NCBI GenBank assembly: GCA_019428825.1
Contig: JAHYJU010000006.1
Coordinates: forward strand, 1 to 36,315
Direction of reading: 5' to 3'
From: Patescibacteria group bacterium
Lineage (GTDB): Bacteria > Patescibacteriota > WWE3 > UBA101185 > UBA10185
Length of the DNA stretch: 36,315 nt
Made by a program: the position numbers and the translations under genes. The notes below the pieces were generated by a model. It was not told where the DNA came from and did no database searches. It saw only the letters and a program-made list of their open reading frames with translations. Below, piece after piece: positions 26,581 to 34,692 of this stretch. Positions within the stretch are counted from its first letter, which is position 1. Every line of letters starts with the position of its first letter.

Positions 26581-27078
26581 TTAAAGCTCAATTTCAGAGC
26601 TGAGCCTGGAAATCTTTTCTAATTCTTCCTCACTAAAATCCTGCAAAACCCACTTATCAACAGGAATATTCACATTCTCAGGCTTTCCTATCCCCACCCT
26701 AACTCTCCAAAAATCCTTAGTCCCGAGCTTTTCCATGATATCCTCTACTCCATGATGCCCAGCTGCATTTTTTCCTTTTTGCTTTTTCACACTTCCAAAA
26801 GAAAGATCTACATCGTCATGGATAACAATCAAATCATCGGGGGATAATTTATAAAAATTTACTAATTTTGAAACCGCATCTCCGGAATTATTCATAAAAG
26901 TCTGGGGTTTTACTAAAACATCTTCTTGAAACTCCGCTATCTCAGATTCAAATTTAGAAGCTTTTTTCCATTTTAAACCCTTTTCTTCAGCTAACTTATC
27001 CAGCAAAATAAAACCTGCATTATGCCTACACTTTTCATATTCTTTTCCGGGGTTACCTAATCCAACAATCAATCTCAT
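26581..27078 (-). CDS. pth: peptidyl-tRNA hydrolase
   Basis: MRLIVGLGNPGKEYEKCRHNAGFILLD, KPQTFMNNSGDAV, VIHDDVDL, GHHGVEDI. Confidence 0.97.
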   Translation of the reverse strand: MRLIVGLGNPGKEYEKCRHNAGFILLDKLAEEKGLKWKKASKFESEIAEFQEDVLVKPQTFMNNSGDAVSKLVNFYKLSPDDLIVIHDDVDLSFGSVKKQKGKNAAGHHGVEDIMEKLGTKDFWRVRVGIGKPENVNIPVDKWVLQDFSEEELEKISRLSSEIEL

Positions 27079-27449
27079 TTCTTTTTTCCTTTTTTCCTTA
27101 CTAACTTCTTCCCCACTTCTTTTATTTCTTTCTTACTTTCAACGGGCATACCATCTCCCTCATGATGAATTCCCAAAAGATGCAAAACCCCATGCCCCAC
27201 AAGCTCGGAAATCTCCTCCTCCAAATCATTATCATAATCCTTCGCCTGTCTTTTTGCCTGATCTTTATTAACAACAATATCACCAAGATACAACGTACCA
27301 TCATCCTGCTTTTCCTTTATTTCAAAGGATAAAACATCAGTCGTATAATCTCTGTCCAAATACTCTTTATTTAATTTTTTCATTTCCTTATCATCAGTAA
27401 TGTAAACAGAAATGAATGTTTTTTTATCAAGGATTTTTTCCAGATTCAT
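27075..27449 (-). CDS. ybeY: endoribonuclease YbeY
   Basis: LNKEYLDRDYTTDVLSFE, GDIVVN, LVGHGVLHLLGIHHEGD. Confidence 0.95.
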   Translation of the reverse strand: MNLEKILDKKTFISVYITDDKEMKKLNKEYLDRDYTTDVLSFEIKEKQDDGTLYLGDIVVNKDQAKRQAKDYDNDLEEEISELVGHGVLHLLGIHHEGDGMPVESKKEIKEVGKKLVRKKGKKK

Positions 27450-27490
27450 AATCGTTTTAAAGGTAAAATATAATATTCTCCATCTTTAGA

Positions 27491-27832
27491 TTATTTTTCC
27501 ACCCTGTTAGCATTGGCCATAGGATGCGGAGCGTCCAAGTCAAAAGGGAAAAATTTTGCAAATTCAAGATAAACCTCTAATTCAGTTTTTTCCTTCTCCA
27601 ATAAATCATTTCTGCCAACCCTCTCATAAAGTTCAATGTTTTCTTTCCTATTTTTCACTTCTTTTTTTAGCACTCTAAATGCGTCCTCGTCGGTCATTTC
27701 CTTATGCTGGGATCTAAACTCAATCTCTATGTTTTTGACCTGCGAAAGATAAAACCTCAACACACCAACCCTTAAAGCATCGCTGGCTTTTTGATATTCA
27801 AATAGTTTGGACTTCATCTCATCTACTATCAC
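27491..27832 (-). CDS. yqeY: GatB/YqeY domain protein (short)
   Basis: KASDALRVGVLRFYLSQVKNIEIE...LKKEVKNRKENIELYERVGRNDLLEKEKTELEVYLEF. Confidence 0.85.
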   Translation of the reverse strand: MIVDEMKSKLFEYQKASDALRVGVLRFYLSQVKNIEIEFRSQHKEMTDEDAFRVLKKEVKNRKENIELYERVGRNDLLEKEKTELEVYLEFAKFFPFDLDAPHPMANANRVEK

Positions 27833-28020
27833 GATTTTTTCCTTTCAAAATACATTTTTCTTTTCAATTCCTTGTTCTTTTTTCTTTTAACCTCACTGGG
27901 TTTAACATAATGTTCCCTATCTTTTGCTTCTTGAATAACTCCTGACTTTAAAACTTCTTTGTTAAATCGCCTTAATGCTTGATCCAAACTTTCACCGTGT
28001 CTAACTTTAATTTTTGTCAT
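27829..28020 (-). CDS. rpsU: 30S ribosomal protein bS21
   Basis: IKVRHGESLDQALRRFNKEVLKSGVIQEAKDREHYVKPSEVKRKK. Confidence 0.95.
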   Translation of the reverse strand: MTKIKVRHGESLDQALRRFNKEVLKSGVIQEAKDREHYVKPSEVKRKKNKELKRKMYFERKKS

Positions 28021-28193
28021 ATTATTTCATCAAATAGTGTATGTGAGTTATCACTCACTATACTTTTTTGATACAGCCGCAATTTTATCGGCTGGAGAAA
28101 ACACCCCCAAACTCTTACTTTTAACTATATATACAGCATTTATAGACAAAATAATTGTAAATATTTACAGTACTTTTGTCATATATTTATTTA

Positions 28194-28264
28194 TCAGATG
28201 ATTACTATGTTTGATAGTGCTCATTTTCAGATAAAATACTTTTAATCTATTTTTAATCATCTGA
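28194..28264. other. long-range 11-bp helix in the rpsU upstream region
   Basis: TCAGATGATTA (28194-28204) / TAATCATCTGA (28254-28264) in a ~400-bp ORF-free gap. Confidence 0.5.
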
Positions 28265-28419
28265 GTAAATTATTTCTTAGTTTTCAATGAATTCCAATTA
28301 CTTTAGTATACACACACAAATAAACGGAATGCAAAGTTTATACCACAAGACAGAAGCTACAACAATGAGTAAAAATCAAGTTCTTTTTTTCTATTGAAAT
28401 AACAAGAAATAAAGTATAT

Positions 28420-29577
28420 TTACCAAACTCTTATATCTCTAAAGGTTATTAAGACAACTAATAAAAGTAGAGCTATCATTCCGGCTCTGTGAACACTTGC
28501 CTCAAATTTCGGATTAACCTTTCTTTTGGTAACACCTTCAAAAAACTTAAACGCTATTCTTCCACCATCTAAAGCAGGTATGGGAAGCAGGTTTGTAAAT
28601 GCAAAACCTAATGAAACAATTGCAACTGTATCTATTAGTACTAAAAATTTCTCACTACCCTTGCTTTGAACGATACTTCCCAAAATATTAAAAATTCCGA
28701 CCGGACCTGTCATACTACTGGAAACAGGTTCAATATCTCTGGTCTCAACTGAAATTCCAATGATTTTACCTAAAGCAGAGGTTGAGTAAGATAACATGTT
28801 GTAAGTATGTAAAGGAGCTGAGAATATCTTTTCAAAAGGTGTTTCGTAAGATATTGCCTTAGCATCTCCCAAATACACTCCGATAATTGCGTCCCCCTCA
28901 TCTTCATTTTGAGGAACGTAAGATTCGGGGACGACGGTATAAGTATTTCTTCTCTCGTAGGATCTATCAGAAATATCAAGTGTTTCAATTTGTACTTCGT
29001 TTCCCGCTTTTCCTGATAAATTATTCCTAAGATCCTGAATATTTGAAATGTCCTGACCATCAACCTTTAGTACCACTTCGCCCAAACCCATACCCGACAA
29101 CATTGAAGGCGAATCCTCTCCCATATCAAATATCATAGTGGTGTAAACAATTTCATTTCCAAATCTGAAATCGTGATCAAATATCATTGGGATATAAAAA
29201 CTTCTAAAATTATTGGCAAAAAAGAAAATATAATAAAGTAAAAAAGCTGTCATAAAATTCATAAAAACGCCGGCACCTAAAATCATAATTTTTTGCCACG
29301 CACTCTTGTTAGCAAAACTCCTGGGATCATTTTTCGTTTTTCCCTCATCCTCTTCTTCATCCTCACCTGTAATTTTGACAAAACCACCAAAGGGAATTAG
29401 GTTAATAGAATAAAAAGTTTCTCCAAATTGCTTTCCGAATATCTTAGGCGGGTAACCTATACCGAACTCTTCAACCCTAACACCGTTTTTCTTTGCTGCC
29501 CAAAAATGCCCTAACTCATGTATGACAACAAGAAAAGAGATTATTAATAAAACTATTATTATAGTGATAATATTCAT
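28420..29577 (-). CDS. rseP: RIP metalloprotease RseP (site-2 protease)
   Basis: LVVIHELGHFWAAKKNGVRVEEFGIGYPPKIFG, PDZ domain, LLPIPALDGGRIAF. Confidence 0.95.
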   Translation of the reverse strand: MNIITIIIVLLIISFLVVIHELGHFWAAKKNGVRVEEFGIGYPPKIFGKQFGETFYSINLIPFGGFVKITGEDEEEDEGKTKNDPRSFANKSAWQKIMILGAGVFMNFMTAFLLYYIFFFANNFRSFYIPMIFDHDFRFGNEIVYTTMIFDMGEDSPSMLSGMGLGEVVLKVDGQDISNIQDLRNNLSGKAGNEVQIETLDISDRSYERRNTYTVVPESYVPQNEDEGDAIIGVYLGDAKAISYETPFEKIFSAPLHTYNMLSYSTSALGKIIGISVETRDIEPVSSSMTGPVGIFNILGSIVQSKGSEKFLVLIDTVAIVSLGFAFTNLLPIPALDGGRIAFKFFEGVTKRKVNPKFEASVHRAGMIALLLLVVLITFRDIRVW

Positions 29578-29586
29578 AGAAAAACC

Positions 29587-30138
29587 CTAAACCGTCATTA
29601 TTTCCTTTTTCTTATCTTCTCCAATGTTTTCCGCTTCTTCAGTAAATTCCTTTATAATGTCCTCAACATCGTCTTTTTGTTTAAATTTTTCATCCTCAGT
29701 AATAGACTTATCAGAAAAATCCTTTTCGATATCTTTCATAACTTCCTGCCTAATATTTCTGATAGCATTTTTACAACTCTCCACCTTCTCTGAAACATCC
29801 TTGGCAAATTCAATTCTTCTTTCTTCAGTCAAAGAAGGGACGCTTACCCTTACCCTATCTGCTTCTTTTATAGCACTAAGACCAAGGTCACTATTTTTTA
29901 TACCATTTACAATAGAATCTAAAACACTCTTATCCCATGGAATAACGGCAAGATTGTTGGAGTCCATTACTGTAATTGAACCTAGCTCCTTTACAGTCAT
30001 AAAAGAACCTTCATACGCCTCAACTGAAATATCCGAGATTAAAGCCGGGGAAACCCTACCTGTCCTAATTTGATTTAATTCAGACATTAAAAAATCTATG
30101 GATTTTCCAAGTCTGCTTTTTAGTTCTGATGTATTCAT
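29587..30138 (-). CDS. frr: ribosome recycling factor
   Basis: MNTSELKSRLGKSIDFLMSELNQIRTGRVSPALI...VSVPSLTEERRIEFAKDVSEKVE; start reassigned to the internal Met at 30138. Confidence 0.95.
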   Translation of the reverse strand: MNTSELKSRLGKSIDFLMSELNQIRTGRVSPALISDISVEAYEGSFMTVKELGSITVMDSNNLAVIPWDKSVLDSIVNGIKNSDLGLSAIKEADRVRVSVPSLTEERRIEFAKDVSEKVESCKNAIRNIRQEVMKDIEKDFSDKSITEDEKFKQKDDVEDIIKEFTEEAENIGEDKKKEIMTV

Positions 30139-30163
30139 ATGTAGAATAATATCAAATAGAGAT

Positions 30164-30622
30164 TTATTCTCCAACAGCAAACTTAGTGAATTTCCTTATC
30201 TCTATCTTCTCACCGACCTTTGCTGTAGCTTCATTCACAAGGTCCAGTATCTTTTTTGACGGGTCTCTTATATATTCGGATTCTAATAAACCCTCAACGT
30301 CTTCGTAATCTTCCGTACAAACTTGCATTGCCACTTCTTTACAAAGATTTTGAAAATCTTCGGTCTTTGCTACAAAATCCGTTTCGCAACTTAAAAGAAC
30401 CAAGCTTCCAACTTTACCGCTGTTATGTATATACGAAAAAACTAACCCGTCTTCGGCTACTCTATCTGATTTTTTTGCAGCTTTCGATGCTGCTTTTTTT
30501 AATAACTCCTCTTTTGCCTTATCAAAATCATCCCCTACTTCCTCTAATAAACTCTTTATTTCTAGTATTCCCGCTCCCGTCTCATCTCTTAATTTTTTAA
30601 TTTTCTCCATGTTAATTGACAT
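30164..30622 (-). CDS. tsf: translation elongation factor Ts (short form)
   Basis: KIKKLRDETGAGILEIKSLLEEVGDDFDKAKEELLKKAASKAAKKSDRVAEDGLV...LSCETDFVAKTEDF. Confidence 0.95.
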   Translation of the reverse strand: MSINMEKIKKLRDETGAGILEIKSLLEEVGDDFDKAKEELLKKAASKAAKKSDRVAEDGLVFSYIHNSGKVGSLVLLSCETDFVAKTEDFQNLCKEVAMQVCTEDYEDVEGLLESEYIRDPSKKILDLVNEATAKVGEKIEIRKFTKFAVGE

Positions 30623-30638
30623 ATATTTTCCTATTCTT

Positions 30639-30668
30639 CAGGGCTCAGCCCTGGAAGGGCTCAGCCCT
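30639..30668. repeat. tandem small palindromes between rpsB and tsf
   Basis: CAGGGCTCAGCCCTG-ga-AGGGCTCAGCCCT. Confidence 0.75.
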
Positions 30669-30684
30669 GATAAACCTAATAAAT

Positions 30685-31569
30685 TTATTCCTTCTCTTCT
30701 TCTTCAGCAGAAGATTCTTTAATAGCAATTTCTTGTTCTTCTTTTACAACTTCTTCTACCAACTTTTCTTCAACAGCCACAGCAACTTCCTCCGGCACAA
30801 CTTCAACTTTCTCTTCTTCTTTAGCTTCTTTTTCAGCATTTTCCTGTGCTTCTTTCTTTTCTTTTTCAGACTTTCCAAATTCCTTGTAGCCCTCTTCTAC
30901 TGCATCTGCGATTGCCCTGACTAATAAAGCAACTGATTTTAATGCATCGTCATTTCCGGGTATAGGATAATCAATATCCGAAGGATCACAATTGGTATCA
31001 ACAACCGAAACTACGGGGGCGTCTGATCTTTTTGCTTCTCTAATAGCTGTTTTTTCTCTTTTAGGATCTAAAACAAAAAGAACTTCGGGAGCTTTTTTAA
31101 GAGAGGAAATACCTCCGTAAGTAGCTTCTAATTTTTCAATTTCTCTGTCTATCATTAGACGTTCTTTTTTTGTGTAAATTGAAAACTTACCTTCTTCTCT
31201 TCCTTTTATGTAATCCAGGAGTTTATCAATATTCTTTTTTATAGTCTCAAAATTAGTAATTGTACCTCCAACCCATCTTTCACTTACAAACAGCGCTCCT
31301 GACCTTCTGGCCTCATTCTCAATAATTTCTTTAGACTGTCTTTTTGTTCCTACAAAAACTATTACTTTACCTTGAGAGGCTTGTTCATAAAGAAAATCAC
31401 AAGCTTTCTGAAGCATTTCTTCTGTTTTTTCAAGGTCAATTATATGTACGTTTTTATTTACAGTGTAAATGTAAGGCTCCATCTTTGGGTGCCATTTTCT
31501 AGCTTGATGTCCAAAATGAACGCCCGAATCTATCATCTCCTGTATTTTAGGTAGTTTATATTTTGCCAT
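30685..31569 (-). CDS. rpsB: 30S ribosomal protein uS2 with acidic C-terminal tail
   Basis: IQEMIDSGVHFGHQARKWHPKMEPYIYTVNKNVHIIDLEKT...FVGTKRQSKEII...RWVGGTITNF; Glu/Ala/Val-rich C-terminus. Confidence 0.97.
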   Translation of the reverse strand: MAKYKLPKIQEMIDSGVHFGHQARKWHPKMEPYIYTVNKNVHIIDLEKTEEMLQKACDFLYEQASQGKVIVFVGTKRQSKEIIENEARRSGALFVSERWVGGTITNFETIKKNIDKLLDYIKGREEGKFSIYTKKERLMIDREIEKLEATYGGISSLKKAPEVLFVLDPKREKTAIREAKRSDAPVVSVVDTNCDPSDIDYPIPGNDDALKSVALLVRAIADAVEEGYKEFGKSEKEKKEAQENAEKEAKEEEKVEVVPEEVAVAVEEKLVEEVVKEEQEIAIKESSAEEEEKE

Positions 31570-31596
31570 TTATATTTTCTTTCTTTTAATTTTTAT

Positions 31597-31830
31597 GAGG
31601 GAATTTAAAAAAAGAGTAAGTGTCTTTTAAAATTTCCCTCTTTTACTTTTGAAATTAATTAACTTAGTAATTTCTCACCTGAGCCCCCGCCTACGCTAAA
31701 GTCTTTACCTGCCGTAGCCTTTTATAGGCGAAGGTAGGGATTCGGCGGGTAAAACCGCCCAAGACATCTGCGTTCTAAAATCTCCTGGGGGAGAGAGTTT
31801 CAGGACATGGGTAAATTATCACGTGGTGGG
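31597..31830 (-). promoter_or_regulatory. candidate structured rpsB leader with GC-rich palindromes
   Basis: GAGGGAA/TTTCCCTC stem, GGCGGgtaaaaCCGCC hairpin, CTAAAATCTCCtgggGGAGAGAGTTTCAG hairpin, ORF-free. Confidence 0.45.
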
Positions 31831-31891
31831 TGTTTTGGCAATAGGGTTTTATTGGTATTGAAATTACTATTAATTGATAATAACCTATAGA

Positions 31892-31921
31892 TTGATATGA
31901 GACTTGCGATTGATGTATAAT
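31892..31921 (+). promoter_or_regulatory. sigma70-type promoter TTGATA-N18-TATAAT
   Basis: -35 31892-31897, -10 31916-31921, just upstream of the candidate ncRNA. Confidence 0.65.
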
Positions 31922-31927
31922 AAGATT

Positions 31928-32165
31928 ACAAAACTGGAGGCGGGATCAAGTAGAAAGGGAAAAAATGAAACACCTTGTTTTTAAATCTATTGCTGCCAAT
32001 TTTATTAGCAAGATTTGAAAGGAGGTGATCAAAGGGCCGGCAAGTGGCAAGGTTAAATCCTTAATACTTACCATATAAGCCCTGTCTCTACTTGTTCAAA
32101 TTTAGGGAAAGGAGAAAAGGAAAAAATTTGATTTTTTAAAAATTAATCCAACCCGCCTCTTTTCT
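31928..32165 (+). ncRNA. candidate novel structured RNA with 16S 3'-end complementarity
   Basis: Nested helices GAGGCGGG/CCCGCCTC, CAAGTAGA/TCTACTTG, AAATCT/AGATTT, GGGC/GCCC, AAGG/CCTT, TCAAATTT/AAATTTGA; promoter upstream and T-rich 3' end. Confidence 0.6.
31965..32018 (+). CDS. possible 17-aa ORF inside the candidate ncRNA (MKHLVFKSIAANFISKI)
   Basis: ATG with AAAGGG 5 nt upstream; stop TGA overlaps GAAAGGAGGTGATC. Confidence 0.3.
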   Translation: MKHLVFKSIAANFISKI

Positions 32166-32217
32166 TTCCATATAGAGATTATTTAGTCAAAATATATACT
32201 ATTAACAACACTCTAAA

Positions 32218-33954
32218 CTATTTTAACTCATAAACCCAAGTATCATTTGGGATATCAGCAAAGTAAAGGTCACCATAATCATTAACAAAATCCTTAAGTC
32301 TTGATTGGTGTCTCTCAGGACATCCAAAAAACACAATTCTTTCATCAAGTCTATCAAGAAGTATTAAGTATCTTATATTATTCTCTTTCAATTCAGCATA
32401 CATACCCTCATTGCTTCTTTTAGAATATCCGAAATACAAACTGTCCCTTACAACCCTTTTATCGTAATCATTTAAAAAGGTTAGAAAAACTTGCTGAGGG
32501 AAAGGACTACTATCTAATATTAAACCCTCGGTGTTACTTAACATTGTTGATATATATTCATTACCTAATAAAAATTTGCTTTTTTTAGGATTATTTATAG
32601 GATTTCGTAGCAAAAACATTAAAAATGTCGATGCACCTAAAATTAAAAATATAAATCTTAAATACCTTTCTTGATTTCCATCAAAAAAATACTCATAAAG
32701 CGGCACTACGTAAATTGGAAACAAAAAGAATAAATACCAGTATACAGTCCTTATTGAAATAAAATAGTAAATGGTATAGAAAAAGGTAGCTAGAAATAAA
32801 AAGTTGTCATATTTTTCTCTTCTTTTAATTATAAGGGGTATAAATATTATTATCGAAATGTACAAGTACGGTCCGGGGTCTCTGAGCCTCACACGAATAA
32901 ATCCACTGTTAATATTATAAAAATAGTTTATTGGTTGACTAAGAAAATCCCAAATACTTCTGTCATTAATAATATGGGAGAAATCTACTGTCTTCTGCTC
33001 CCTAAGACACTCCCCATAAACACTGTCAATTTTTTCAAAAACAACAGTAGGATTTTTATCTTTCGGATATATATTTATATTAGTCCAAGGAATCGCCAAA
33101 CCGAAATTTACAATCCAAAATAATAAAAGTAGAGAGATTATCAGAGGAGATATAAATGAAACCAATAGCTCTTTATATAGTCGATGTTTAAATAGGCTAA
33201 AAACATGCAATCCTGTAAGGATGAGATAGAAAGGCAAAACAGAAATCTTAGTCAGTATTGCCAACCCGGAGAAAATACCAAATAATAAATACCTGATCAG
33301 GTTACCACTGTTTTTTATGTCTACGTAAATAATGAAAGATAGCAAACTAAACATCAGAAGAAATTGGTCAATTTTAAACTCGTATAGAGCTAAATCAAGA
33401 TAAACAGGAGTCGTAGCAACAATAAAGATTAGAAAACTATACTTATACTTAGAAAAACCAAGTTTTTTATAAAAAACTTTCAAAAGAAATATATTAATCA
33501 AAGACACTACAATAAAGCTGGTATAAACATAGCTTTTTGACATATACCTCCATATAGCAGCCAACATTAATTCTATTAAATAAGGGGGGTGTGCAGAATT
33601 AGTAAAGTTTAAGAAAAAATTATCTTTTAACAACAAGACTCTTTTTAGATACCATAATTGACCATCCCAGCTATTATAACGAAGATAACTACTGGAGCTC
33701 AGAACTAACATAAGGGTAATTGAAATTAAGAATACATTGAATAGTAAATTTACTATTATTAATTCTTTATTGGAAAGGATTTTTATTGTGAATACAATCA
33801 ATACCGCAAAAAAAAATGCGACTAAATACCACCAAAGAAGTATAGGCCTACTAATCAAATATATCAGAATCAAAACCGGAATTATTAAATATTTTTTTCT
33901 TAATAAATTTACTTCTGAAGAGAGCGTTTTAAAAAGTTTTTTGTAATAATCCAT
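32218..33954 (-). CDS. polytopic membrane glycosyltransferase (PMT/ArnT-like, GT-C fold)
   Basis: Many transmembrane segments; RYNSWDGQLWYLKRV and FTNSAHPPYLIELMLA luminal-loop patterns. Confidence 0.75.
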   Translation of the reverse strand: MDYYKKLFKTLSSEVNLLRKKYLIIPVLILIYLISRPILLWWYLVAFFFAVLIVFTIKILSNKELIIVNLLFNVFLISITLMLVLSSSSYLRYNSWDGQLWYLKRVLLLKDNFFLNFTNSAHPPYLIELMLAAIWRYMSKSYVYTSFIVVSLINIFLLKVFYKKLGFSKYKYSFLIFIVATTPVYLDLALYEFKIDQFLLMFSLLSFIIYVDIKNSGNLIRYLLFGIFSGLAILTKISVLPFYLILTGLHVFSLFKHRLYKELLVSFISPLIISLLLLFWIVNFGLAIPWTNINIYPKDKNPTVVFEKIDSVYGECLREQKTVDFSHIINDRSIWDFLSQPINYFYNINSGFIRVRLRDPGPYLYISIIIFIPLIIKRREKYDNFLFLATFFYTIYYFISIRTVYWYLFFLFPIYVVPLYEYFFDGNQERYLRFIFLILGASTFLMFLLRNPINNPKKSKFLLGNEYISTMLSNTEGLILDSSPFPQQVFLTFLNDYDKRVVRDSLYFGYSKRSNEGMYAELKENNIRYLILLDRLDERIVFFGCPERHQSRLKDFVNDYGDLYFADIPNDTWVYELK

Positions 33955-34613
33955 ATAAATTTCAAACCGTCTATAGGTCTTATACTTTTTCCCTCCTTAA
34001 TAGATCTAGGTTTGTAGGATATCGGAAATTCTACTATCTTTATACCTCTATTATTAAGTATACATGTTAGTTGTGCACAGAAACCGAATTTTTTCTCAGT
34101 TATCATTTTAGGTTCCACAATATCTCTCCTAAAAACCTTATAGCAAGTTGAAATATCTGTAATATTATCCCTAAAAAGCAGGTTGTAGTATCTGGTTATA
34201 AAAATATTTCCCCAAAGAAAAAGGCGGTGTTTGTACGGATTTTTTTTTAATAATCTAGATCCATAAACTGCACTATAACTATTATCTATCGCCAAACTAT
34301 ACAAATAGAATAATTCTGAAGGATTATACTCTAAATCTGCATCCTGTATTGCTAAATAATCTCCCCTAGCTACCTCCATACCACTCCTTACTGCATCTGT
34401 TTTACCCCGATTTTTATCTAATCTTAAAGCAACCATACTGTCATATTTTTCTGATAATATTTTTAAATATTCCTCAGTTTTATCAGTCGAACCATCATCA
34501 ACCACTATTAGCTCAAAATCATTATAATTAGAAGAGTTATTGTAAACATTCTCTATTACCTCTCTGATTGTCTTATCTTCATTATAGACTGGTATTATTA
34601 TGCTTAGACTCAT
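33909..34613 (-). CDS. GT2 family glycosyltransferase (DPM1-like)
   Basis: MSLSIIIPVYNEDKTIREVIENVY...IVVDDGSTDKTEEYL...IQDADLEYNPSEL. Confidence 0.95.
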   Translation of the reverse strand: MSLSIIIPVYNEDKTIREVIENVYNNSSNYNDFELIVVDDGSTDKTEEYLKILSEKYDSMVALRLDKNRGKTDAVRSGMEVARGDYLAIQDADLEYNPSELFYLYSLAIDNSYSAVYGSRLLKKNPYKHRLFLWGNIFITRYYNLLFRDNITDISTCYKVFRRDIVEPKMITEKKFGFCAQLTCILNNRGIKIVEFPISYKPRSIKEGKSIRPIDGLKFIWIITKNFLKRSLQK

Positions 34614-34692
34614 TTCCTAATTTTACCCTATTTAATAAATATCTAAATGCGAGGAAATTAGAAACTTTTTCATGAAATCCTTGATTTTTATC

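Noticed and set aside
30616-30924. 102 aa + strand Phe/Leu-rich ORF (and 30256-30600)
   Set aside because: Antisense to rpsB/tsf; composition is the shadow of Glu/Lys-rich coding on the other strand.
32019-32082. Second mini-ORF GTG ATC AAA GGG CCG GCA AGT ... TAA (VIKGPASGKVKSLILTI)
   Set aside because: The GTG is embedded in the AGGAGGTG motif itself, so this SD cannot drive initiation there.
31928-32165. tmRNA, RNase P RNA, SRP RNA or 6S RNA
   Set aside because: No tRNA-like T-loop/acceptor end, no GAGGAAAGTC-type P4 motif, no SRP GGAAG core, and not the single long hairpin of 6S. Judged by eye only; a covariance search is needed.
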